This document shows positions 1-10,100 of a stretch of 64,000 nucleotides of DNA, in pieces. Each line of letters opens with the position of its first letter. Position 1 is the first letter of the stretch. A program made the position numbers and the translations under genes. The notes below the pieces were generated by a model. It searched no databases. It was given only the letters and a program-made list of their open reading frames with translations, and was not told the origin of the DNA. The stretch comes from Micractinium sp. NFX-FRZ (taxonomy: Eukaryota; Chlorophyta; Trebouxiophyceae; Chlorellales; Chlorellaceae): NCBI GenBank assembly GCA_029339195.1, contig JAPTJF010000036.1, positions 124,001-188,000 on the forward strand, given 5' to 3'.

Positions 1-908
1 GCTGCGCTGCGGCGTTGCAACTGCGATGCCACTGCCGATGCTGATTCTCGCATGCACATCCACTGCTTCTGGCCGCGCAGCCGGCAGCGGCGCAGTCAGC
101 GGCAGCGGGGCGGCAGCGGCAGCGGCGGCCGCGTGCAGCAGCAATCCCACGTCGCCGGTGCCGCTGCCGGACGGGCAGCATGGCGCCGTCAGGCCGTCGG
201 GCTGCCCCATGCCCAGCTCACGCTGCAGGTGCTGCAGCTCTGCTGTGGCCACACGCTGCACCGCTGCCAGCGCGGACACCGCAGCGCTGTGCCGCTCCCC
301 CCACAGCCGCTGCTCCTGAGCAGCTGCCTCCTCGCGGGCGGCGTAGTCTGCCGCCGCCTGCTGCCGCGCCGCAGCCAGCCGCCCCTGAACCTCTGCCACC
401 ACCCGCTCCCACCCCGCTGTGCCGCCAAATTCAGCCACCGCCGCCTCCTCGCGCCGGAGGGCTGCTGTGTCCCGAACCAGCATCAGGCGTGCTTCAAGGC
501 ACCGCTTTGCCGCCTCCACCGCCTCCACCTCTGCCGCTGCCTGGGCACGCGCGGCCGCATGCCGCGACGCCTGCTCCCGTGCCTGCCGGTCGATCGCGGC
601 CACCGCCAGGGCGGCCTGCTCACGCAACACAGCGGAGCTGGCCTGGTGCTGCTGCGACCGGTGTAGGGTTTTTGCCCCCGCCACGGGTGCGGCCGTCGGC
701 ATCGTGGCGGACTCAGTGTGCTCTGCCAGGCTGCCCAGGCTGCCGCTGCCGCCCCTGCTGCTGAGGCTGGTGCCAGTGTGCCGCCTGGTCGGCTCCAGGG
801 AGCTGCCCGGGGTGGAAGGCGGCGGCAGCGAGCTGGGTCGCGACAGAGCGGCTGAGCTACTTCCGCTGCACACGCTGCCGCAACCCCAGCTGCCTGCCAG
901 CTCCTCAT
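1..908 (-). CDS. Partial gene for an Ala/Glu/Gln-rich coiled-coil protein, one exon, continues past the left edge
   Basis: One reading frame on the minus strand stays open from about 908 to base 1. It begins after a good acceptor (CTGCCCTGCAG, read on the minus strand). The first part is Ser/Gly/Pro-rich and looks disordered. From about 670 downwards it becomes a long Ala/Glu/Arg/Gln stretch with heptad-like spacing (for example REQAALAVAAIDRQAREQ), so a coiled coil is likely. Near the window edge it turns Ala/Pro-rich. I do not recognise the family. The upstream exon and start codon lie somewhere in 909-1675 or are not visible. An in-frame ATG near 702 could be a start if 908 is not a true acceptor. 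It lies downstream of the augmin gene on the same strand. Confidence 0.55.
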
Positions 909-1675
909 CTGCAGGGCAGGTGTGAGATCATTTGTTTGAGGAACGGTAGGTGTGTGCGAGTAGGAGGGTGTTGGAGGAATTTGGGAGGCATCGGGTGAGT
1001 GGGTTGAGCACCAGCGCCCACGCGGGCGACGTTGAGTCGGCGGTGGCGCCGGCCTCCCTGGGGCCCACTGCACAGGGCGGCGACCTGCGCCCCGCGGCAC
1101 CCACTACACCCTATGATCCCGAGGTCGTAGCCCCACAGAGGCTTGTGCGAGGGACCATCAGAGTGCCCGCAAAGTTTATTCTTCACGCACCTGCCCAGCT
1201 TGGCGGCGCGGCCCTCCGATGGGAGCGCAAAGCGTGAACGTTCATCGCCAGGCGTTCAGCGGCGGGGGACGCGCCTGAGAGTGAAGGCTAATTCACTGAA
1301 AGCCCTGAATATGCGTGTTTGCCTCTTCTTGCGGGTTTCGGGTGCCTACTGTCGCTCACAAATGGAGGAGACTATATCGAGCGCGCTGTCACAAGGGCAA
1401 GACCAGCAGGACAGGAAGGCGTGCTGTCTGCATGCACAGCACAGCCATCCCCACGCGTTCCGGATGGGGTTAAATGCTGCCGATTGTAGTTTATCCAGGC
1501 TCAGGAGGCAGAGCACACGCGCCGGATCACATGGCAGGAGGGAGTCGCCATGGCAGGAGGGAGTCGCCCTGCACCCCCTCCCGCCGCTTCCTGCTGGTCC
1601 CAGCACCCGGCTGGTTTATTGTGGCCCCCAGCTCCACTTCCCCTGAGCCTCGCCGTGTGTGCACCTGCTGCTGGG
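909..1675. other. Spacer between the partial coiled-coil gene and augmin 4
   Basis: This stretch should hold the 3' UTR of the augmin subunit 4 gene and the promoter and first exon(s) of the partial gene to its left, both on the minus strand. A minus-strand ORF from 1186 is open but shows no recognisable domain. Joining it to the exon at 908 would need a weak donor near 1007. I see no TGTAA motif on the minus strand here. Confidence 0.4.
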
Positions 1676-3679
1676 CTACCCCGTGACCGCAGTCAGCGCC
1701 CTGAACTGCTCGATTTCCTGCAGTTCGTACTCCGCCTCCTCCAGCGCCTCCAGCACCGCCCCGTGCTCTGATGCCAGCGCCGCAAACCCGGGGCCCAGCG
1801 CGCGGTACTGTGCCAGCCGGGAGCTGGCCTGCGCAGTACAAGAGTGGGCAAACAGAGGGCGCAGGAGGGGCACAGTGGATCCGGGGAAGAGAAGGCACAG
1901 GAAAGATGCCGGCCAAGGGTGCAGGTGCTTCTGGTGTATTGGGTTTGTTTGGCGGTGTGCTGGGTCATGGTAAGGAGCCTGCCAGGGGCATGCCAGCCAG
2001 GGCACCCAGCCACGGCACACAGCCAGCTCACCCTCCCTGCTGGCTAGGCATGCGCACTTCAGACCGTCCCCTCCACCACCCACTTGTTGCAGCTGCGACG
2101 TGGCCTCTGCTAGTGCCCGCTCCACCTCAGCCGCCACCTGGCGCAGCACCTTCACCGTGTCGGCGCTGTAGGTGGCTGCCTGTAGCTGGAGCTGCACGGA
2201 CAGAATGCCGCAGGACGGTTGGGGACAGGGGTCGGGATGAAGGGGAACGTATAGCCTGGGATGCTAGGGGGTGGGCAAGCGCACGCGGGCAAGGTGTGGT
2301 ACACCCTGCACATGCAGCCGGCCTCACACGACAGCTCGCCCGCTCGCTCCTGCGCATCATAATGGCTTGAATATTCGTATGGCAGCGGAGCGCCTGCCCA
2401 AGCCGCCTCACATCCCAACTTGTACATGCATGCACCAAAAGCTATTCAACATCCGCTGTGCAGCCCCACCCACGGACCTGCACCGTCTGCAGCTTCTCTT
2501 GGAGGAAAACGCACTCGCCGCGCAACGCAGCAGCCTGCGCCTCATCCGCCTCCTGCACCAAGCACGCACCAGAGCATGACACGGCATGATGGGCAAGCAT
2601 GCACCATGTGCCAGCAGCAACTGAGGGCGCCGGCAGCAGGCAGCCCCACAGCGGGCTGTCTCTCGGTGTGTCGGGAGCTCTGGTGCTGCCCGCCTGCACA
2701 ATGCCAAGTTGAGGCAATCCTGATCTGCTATCCTTCAGAAGCATGCCCAAAGCGCATGCCGTTTTAGCACACATGCACACGCACCTTGCGACTGGTCAGC
2801 TTGTGGTTCTCCACGATGCCGGCCAGCAGCTGGCTGCTGCGTGCCAGCAGCCCTACAGCCTCCCCCGCCTGCGCCATCGCCTTGCTCCATACCTCCCCCT
2901 GCACGCGGCAGCAACGGGGGCAGAGGAAGGCGTGTGGCTCACAAAAGGCTCGCGCCAGCCGACCACCGCTCTGCCATGCAGCGAGTGCCAACTTGCAAGA
3001 CCTCCAATGGTCAGACAAACCGCCTGCTTGCCAACCAACCTGTGAGGCCGCCTGCTGGTCTGCCGCCGCCTGCAGCTGCCGCATGTGGTCTGGCAGGCCG
3101 GTGAAGTCGGTTGAAGACTCGTAGCCACAGACGGCCGCCACGTCAGAGCACCGGCGCATCAGCGCAGCTTCCAGTGCCGGGAGCACAGCACACAGCGCCT
3201 CCCGCCGCGCCGCCTCGGGGGGCAGCGCCTCTGCTTGCAGGTCGGCTTGGGTGACACCCAGGCATGTGCCAGACAGGCCCACAAACGCCGCTGCCGCTGC
3301 CTCCCCCTCTTCCTCAACGGCGCCTGCAGGTTGTGCTGCCAGACCTTCTGCTGCTGTGTTGCTGCTGCTTCTGGGAAGACCAATTTGCAGAGCCTGCAGA
3401 GCTTCGGCCACCTGCAAGAGAAGGGATAGACGCAGCAATGAGCGTATGTAGCCTGAAAAGCGGCAGCGGCAGCGGCAGCATGGCGGACTCCCGCCCTCCC
3501 GCCCAACCAGCTGTCCCCACCTGTGCTGTCTCCCGCAGGACCTCCAAGCTCCTTGCGTCACACCCTGCTGCCTCCGCCGCCTCTGTGCTGCTTCCCAGCA
3601 CCTCCGCCAGCGCCTCAAGCAGGAATGCGCGCTGGAGCACCTCTACAGGCTGGGCCTGCTGCGCGGACTGATCCGACAT
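1676..3679 (-). CDS. AUG4: HAUS augmin-like complex subunit 4 (AUG4)
   Basis: This subunit belongs to the eight-part augmin complex, which docks gamma-tubulin rings on existing microtubules for branching nucleation in spindle and phragmoplast-like arrays. Six exons: 3521-3679, 3040-3411, 2785-2898, 2478-2552, 2084-2191 and 1676-1828. All junctions are phase 0, giving 326 residues; the Arabidopsis protein is roughly 420, so this form is short. The C-terminal third is diagnostic: a helix with ATYSADTVKVLRQV, a second helix, then LAQYRALGPGF and a terminal helix ending in EIEQF, in the same order and spacing as plant AUG4. The N-terminal half is helical and Ala-rich. The start is the ATG at 3679; an in-frame ATG at 3712 would add 11 residues. 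It is divergent from the TOR1-like gene, with 478 bp between the start codons. The main alternative is another helical coiled-coil protein. Confidence 0.83.
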
Positions 3680-4157
3680 GTCAACTAATGGAATGCCTGT
3701 CTTAGAGTGCATGTCTTCGAGTTTTCGGACGCGCGTGCACTGCGTGCTACGGCTCCGAATTTGTTTCGTCGTGGTTCAACCCTGAACGCTTCTGCGCAAC
3801 TAAAATTGAGGTCGGCCGCCTCGTTTGATGACAATGATGCGCTGAACGGCCTGGCAGGCCTGGCCCCCACGCTCGGACGAAGGCCAGTCAGCCACTTCCG
3901 TTTGGCCTCCTGTTGCGGGCTGAAGGCGCGCCTGTGACCTAGAATTTGGGCTGGTGAGACCTGGGTGCGGTCAGACACAGAGCGGGCGGGCAGTGACAGC
4001 GTCTGTCTGCGGGCGGTCGACGCCGCCGCCTCCGGCTGTCCGCTGTCCTCCCAAGGCCCACAAAGCCTCCCGCACACTGGGCTTCAGTCACAGATACAGT
4101 GCGTGATGCTGTTTCGATTTACGTGCTGTGTCCATGTGCGCCCCTGCTTGCAGGGAG
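3680..4157. promoter_or_regulatory. Shared promoter region of the divergent AUG4 / TOR1-like pair
   Basis: There are 478 bp between the two start codons. The region must contain the 5' UTRs and promoters of both genes. The ATG at 4158 is preceded by CTTGCAG, so a 5' UTR intron of the plus-strand gene may end at about 4153. I see no TATA-like element that I would commit to. The shared function of the flanking genes (microtubules) makes co-regulation plausible, but this is inference. Confidence 0.5.
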
Positions 4158-7100
4158 ATGGCGCCACGAGCCGGTCAGGTCCGCCTGCCCGGCACCGCCG
4201 ACAAGCGGCTGCAGCTGAGGGAGGCGCTCGACAGCCTGGAGACGCCAGACCTCCAGCAGCAGGCGGGGTTTGCGGTGGAGACGCTGCTGCGGGATGCAGA
4301 CGCCCCACTTGTCGAGTTCTTCCTCAGGGAGGCGCTGCGCCTGGGGGACTGCGTGGCCGGCAGCGTGCGCCGCCTTAACTACAGGCAAGCGGGCCGGTGG
4401 CCGGGGTGGGAGGCGGCGGCAGTTATCAAGCTTGCACGCATGTGCACGGCACAACAGGCGGGGCAAGGTGGCGCGCGCATTCCACATGTGCTCACAAGCA
4501 AGGCTGGCCTCCACTGAATGCAGGCTGGCGGTGCAGGCGCTGCGCACCCACTCCGCGGTGCAATGGGAGGCTGGCAGCCTGCTGGCAATGCGGGACCTGC
4601 TGATTGCACGCATAGGCCTGGAGGACCATGGGCCAGCAGGTGGGTGCTGACTGTGTACTGCCTAGGCGCCCGTTTCTCGTCATACTTCCACCTCGGCACA
4701 CCTCAGTGGCGAGGCCCTAGGGTGTGGAACAGGGGCTCACGAAGTCAGCCAACTCTCCTGCCACCAACATCCCATGCCGCAGCTGCGGAGCTGTCGGCGC
4801 TGGCAGGGCAGCTGGCGGCCACTTGCATCGAGGCATACTGCCGCGAGCAATACGCTGCGCTGGGCCAGGCCAGCAAGGCGGGGCTGTCGCGCAGCTGGCT
4901 GTGCGATCTGTTGCTGGCGCCGCTGCTACGGGCAGCCTGCAAGTAAGCCGGGGTACTAAGAGCTGGGCTTGGGGGTGGCTGATTAATGTGCTTTGCCTGC
5001 GGGTTAGTGGTTTGATAGGCAGATGCACCGATGTGTTGGGAGTCTTGACTACGACAGGCCATGTTCGGCGCGGTGCATCACCCCGCCGTACCTTCCAGAC
5101 TCACACGCCCCTCCCTCCCGCCTGGCCTGCGCTGCTGAAGGGGCCCCGCGCGTACACGCGTCGCCAACGCCTGCCTCATGGTGCATGGCATGCTTCAGGA
5201 GCTGCGGCGGTGGGCCAAGTCGGCGGGGGTGCTTCACGCGGCGGTGGAGTGCCTGAAACAGATGCTGAAGATGACGTCATCGGGTGCGTAACTGTTGGGT
5301 GCTGCATGCTCTCCCCAGGCTGCGCTGCTGCAAAGTGCTGGTGCTTCTGTCGCTTGATTCAGGGACATTGCTGGTACCTCCGAGAGACGCCTTCGCTCAG
5401 TAGCATCGGGACACCCTCCGGCCCATGCGTGCAGGCGCGCTGGCCCTGTGCGCTGGCGAGGCGCTGCTGCCGGTGCAGTCGTGCATCGCACTGCTGGGCC
5501 CCCGGCTCAAGGCAGCAGCTCTGGCTGGCATCCTCCAGCTCTGCACCCAGGCCATGCACCGAGGGTGAGCGGCAGGGCCGACAGCAGGGTGGATGGGGGC
5601 CGGGCGGGATGTGCAGGGGACTTCATGTTTAGCAGGTACACATGTCGAGCTGCAGGGCGTGGCTGCCTGGGGACTTTTAAGTAATACTGGCAGCTGTATA
5701 TCACTGATTGACGGTGGACTGGTGACCCCTTTCCCTCCCCCTTGCGTTCCACTGTGTCTGCAGCGAGTGGCAGGTGCGCAAGGCGGCGGCAGACACGCTA
5801 GCAGTGCTGGCAGAGACGCTGACGGCAGGTGATCCTGGCCCCGCTTCCGGCAGCGGAAACCTCTCCAGAGCCACCAGCTTAGCGCTGGCTGCAGCGCAGC
5901 AGGTGGCAGGCTCCGGCGAGGGGCAGCAGCAGGAGCAGGGGCTGGCGGCTCTGGTGCGCCTGGTGCCGGCAATACTGGCGGCTGTGGAGCAGCACCTCAA
6001 GTATGACCGCATCCCGCAGGTCAGGCAGGCAGCCGCGGCACTGCTGCCGCGCCTGCAGCGCCTGTGCAGCGCGCAGCAGCAGGGGCAGCAGCCAGGGGCG
6101 CATGAGCTGCAGGGAGCAGTGGCAGAGGCGGTCGCCGGACAGGCGGCACCTGTGCTGCCCTCAGCAGCAGCACTCAACGGGCAGGCCAAATACCGTGGCG
6201 ACCTGAAGGCAATCATTGCTGAGCGGCGGCGGCAGCTGCAGGAGTCTGGCTGGGGCCAGGCAGCGGCGGCTGCAAAAGTGTGGCGCGGCGGCAGCGGTGC
6301 CGTTGGGGACAGCACAGACCCCAATTTCGACAGCATCCCCGCCTGGACAGGCGGTGCGGATGAGGAGGTGGAGGCAGCAGGTGGGCACCAGGGCGCAAGC
6401 AGACCTCCATCGGCGGCGGCTTTCCAGGCAGCTGCTGCCGCGCTGCAGCACCTGCACTCTGCAGAGGTGCCGCTGGGAGAAGCAGGCATGAAACGCCGTG
6501 GCTGGGGCTCCCATCCTGCCTCCCCCTCCAAGCTGCCAGGCGAGGCAGCTGGGGCAGGCGGGCGTGCTGGCAGGGATATCCCTGTCGAGATCTTTGTGCC
6601 CTCCTCCCCACGGCCGCCGGCCAGCCCGCCTTCCCCGCCGCCAGGCAGCCTGCCAGTGGATGGCAATGGCAGGCCAGCAACAGCGGGGGCACAGCAGCAG
6701 GATGTGTGGCGACAAAACCCGCTGGCGCAGTCGGATGAGCAGCCCAGGGTGGGCTACCAGGCCGCAGGGCTGGTGCATGCACAGGCAGCGCCACAGCAGG
6801 CGTCTGCGACTACTGTGGTGCCCTCGGTGCATCACATTGAGCATGCACAGGTGCGGTCTACGGGGTAGTGGATGTGATTGCACTGCATTGCTGCAGCGTT
6901 GGGGAGCTACCTAGGTGGTTTACAAGCGAGCCCTCATCCTGCTCCTGTCATAAAGCGGGTGCACTACTGGGAGCCTAGGCAGCAACTTGGCCCAAGCACT
7001 TCTCAACACTACGCCTTTCGTGCGCCCCTACTGCCTGCAGTTCTCCCTGCGCCTGCAATCAGTACCCCCGGCAGCAGAGCTGCGCCTGACTGAAGGCAGC

Positions 7101-10100
7101 AGCCTTAGCCATGCTGCGGCCACGGAGAGCGTCCGCTTCTGGGTGCAAGAGCGGGGCGCCGATGTGGGCATCGAGTTTGCCCTATCCTCAGAGCCTGGCA
7201 GGTGGGCTCACACAAAGGGTGCCGTTTTGTTGTGTGTGGATGACCTGCATGTCACCTGCCCAGCGGCGTGCATGCATGGCGCCTGCCTGCATGGCGCCCC
7301 TTCTGGGCCACTGCTTGCCCCCATCTGCTTGCCTGCCCACCAGCGCCTGCTCGTCGTGCCGCACTCTCCTGCCCTGCAGCACAGCCCCTGTGACCCAACT
7401 TCGTTACTGGCTGCGGGACGGGCGGCTGTGCCACGAGCGTGTTCTCCCGCAGGCAGCAGCAGCAGCGGCAGTGCAGGTTGCCAGTGGCGCCGGCGCCGCC
7501 CCTGCTACTCTGCGCTCACCGCATGGGCAGCAGACGCCTGCTGCAGGCGCCCTGCCCCTCTCGCCACGGCAACAGCATGCACAGCAGGCAGGGCTGCCCA
7601 CAGAGAGCCCGCTGGCCTCCCTGGCAACAGCAGCTCTGCCCAGCTTCAGCCCTGACAAGCCCAGCGGCACCCCCAGCACCCTGGCAGCCGGCTGGCGTGA
7701 CAACAGCGAGCGCGGCAGCGGTAGCCCCTCAACAGGTGCCCGCAGCAGCAGCCCACACCAGCAGGATGACCGCGTCACCGCTCGGTGGGCGGCGTCGCTG
7801 CGCCCCACTGGCGAGCAGCTGCTGCCGGGGCTGCCTGACTGGGACCGCAGCAAGGGTGGGCCCCGGGTGGGTGAGCTTGAGCTGGACAGCGTCACACGCT
7901 CACGGGGAGGCTCGCCCAGCAGCCGGCCTGGAAGCCGGACTGTGTCGCCGGGCAGGCCGGACAGCCAACCAGGCTCTCCCAGCATGTCAGACACCCGCCC
8001 AGCCTCGCCCAAGTGGCAGCAGCAACCTGAGCAACAGCATGGGCAGCAGCAGCAGCAGCAGCAGCAGCAGAGAGCGGCCTCCCCCCTGGGACAGGGCAGC
8101 CAGACCTCAAGCCACGCCGACGCGCAGCAGCAGCAGCAGCAGCAGCAGCTGCAGCAGCAGGATGAGGAGCAGGGTGCAGCTGCAACCCCTGGCTCCCAGC
8201 AGCAGAGCCAGATTCCGCACCATGACGAGGAGCCGAATGCGGCCGCCCAGGGGCCCGGGCCTCTCACGGCCATGGTGACTCGTGCTGTCAGCAAGCTGCA
8301 GCAGCTGCATGATCTGGAGGAAGAGCTGCAGCTTCCTTTCGGCTCAACCCTGTCCGCTGGACCCAGCCTGGCCGCCAGCCTGAGCAGCATGCCCAGCCAC
8401 CAGCATGGGCTGTCGCGGCAGCACTCGGGAGCAGCTGGTTCCAAGGCACCGGCGCGGCAGCAGGAGGAGCAGGAAGAGCTGTACCAGCAGGTGGCGCAGC
8501 TGCAGATGCCGCCCCCGCAGCAGGCTGAAGAGCGGCAGGCTGAAGAGCGGCAGGCTGCACAGCAGCAGGCGCAGCAGGCGCAGCAGCAGCAGCGGCAGGT
8601 CGGGCAGCACGCTGGGCAGCAGGCAGGCCAGCTGGACCCACGGCGCTCGCTTGAGCCAGTGCTAAGTGCGATCATGGAGGGTGCATCTGAGGGCGAGGCC
8701 CACAGCAGCAGCAGCAGCAGGCGGCCGAGGTCACCCAGCGGCGGCACTGGCAGCAGCAGGCGGCCGAGGTCTCCCAGCGTTGAGATGGAGCGCCTGCAGC
8801 GGCTGCATGAGCAGCTGCAGCTCAACATGCTCGAGGTGGGTGGTTCTGGGTGCAGGGAGAGGGGGTGGTGCGATCCTGGGGCCAGGACACAGGGTGATGC
8901 CCAGTGGCCACCTCGCTATCTGCCCATCCTGTCGGTTTGCCACCTGCCATTTCCTAGGAATGCGGCCTGCCGCACACTCTGTGTTCCTTCTTTGTGCTCC
9001 TTCTCCAATTCTCTGCTCCTTCCCTGCCTTGGTCCAATGCTGCAGATCCAGAGTCGCATGGGTGAGCAGAGCGGCCTTGCGCGCGGCCGCAGCGGGGAGC
9101 AGGGCGGCCTTGAGCGGGGCCGCAGTAGCGAGCGGGGCGGCCCTGCGAAGGGCCGCACGAGTGAGCAGAGCAGCCCTGCGAGGGGCGCCGCCACTGCTGA
9201 TGCCAGCACACACGCCCCAACCTCTGGATCAGAGGGCATGCCAGCTGCCTGGGATGCCCAGGAGCAGCTGCCGCCGCCGGTGCAGCACCGCTACCCACCC
9301 CGCCGCCGGCACTGGCACGAGCGTGAGGAGCAGCAGGCGCCTGCGGCAGTGCAACGGAAGGAGCAGCAAGGTGTGCAAGGGCTGCCCACAGGCAGCCTCA
9401 GTGGCTCAGCTTCCGACAGCGGCAGCGACAGTGACGGCGAGTGGCCCTCTGCCGCAGATGGGCGGGACCAGCAGCAGTCGCAAGGCAGCAGCGGATTTGA
9501 TGGCAACATGATGCTGGCGATGAACAACCCGCTGTTCGGCAGCAGCCGGCCTGGCACAGCACAGGGCACGTCAGCGCAGGGCACAGCGGCGCAGGGCATG
9601 CAGGGCATGCTGCCGCCCAAGCGCAGCCTGGCAGCGGGGCGGCGGCGCGCCACTTCGTCTGAGGGGGAGGCGGAGTCTGCAGGACAGGGCAACGCCCAGC
9701 AGCACCCACGGCGGCAGCAGGGCACGCTGCCGTCAAACCGGAGCCTGGCAGCGGGGCTGCAGCGCATGTCATCTGAGGGGGAGTCTGCTGGACATGACGG
9801 CAAGCAGCAGCGCCCACAGCAGCAGCAGCAGCCCCCACGTCAGCAACAGCGGCAGCAGCAGCAGCAGCAGAGGCACTCTCCCCAGCTCAGCACTGGCCCC
9901 ATGCACTCGCTGGGCAGCATGGGCAGCGGGTTCAGCGGTAAGTTCTCGGAGGAAAGGGGTTGGTTGGTCGCGGTTGGAGGATGTGGCCCTCAGTTGCACT
10001 GTTGTGCGTGCAGGCATAGCAGGGCCAGTTGGCATGGGGACCTGTCTGTTTGTGTTGGGCTGCACATGCCGTGTACTTGCATGTGCCCATGACGCAAGCC

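Noticed and set aside
7404..8828. 474-codon minus-strand ORF rich in Cys and Ser
   Set aside because: It is the antisense shadow of CAG-rich coding sequence in exon 8 of the TOR1-like gene (Gln codons read as Cys/Ser/Ala on the other strand).
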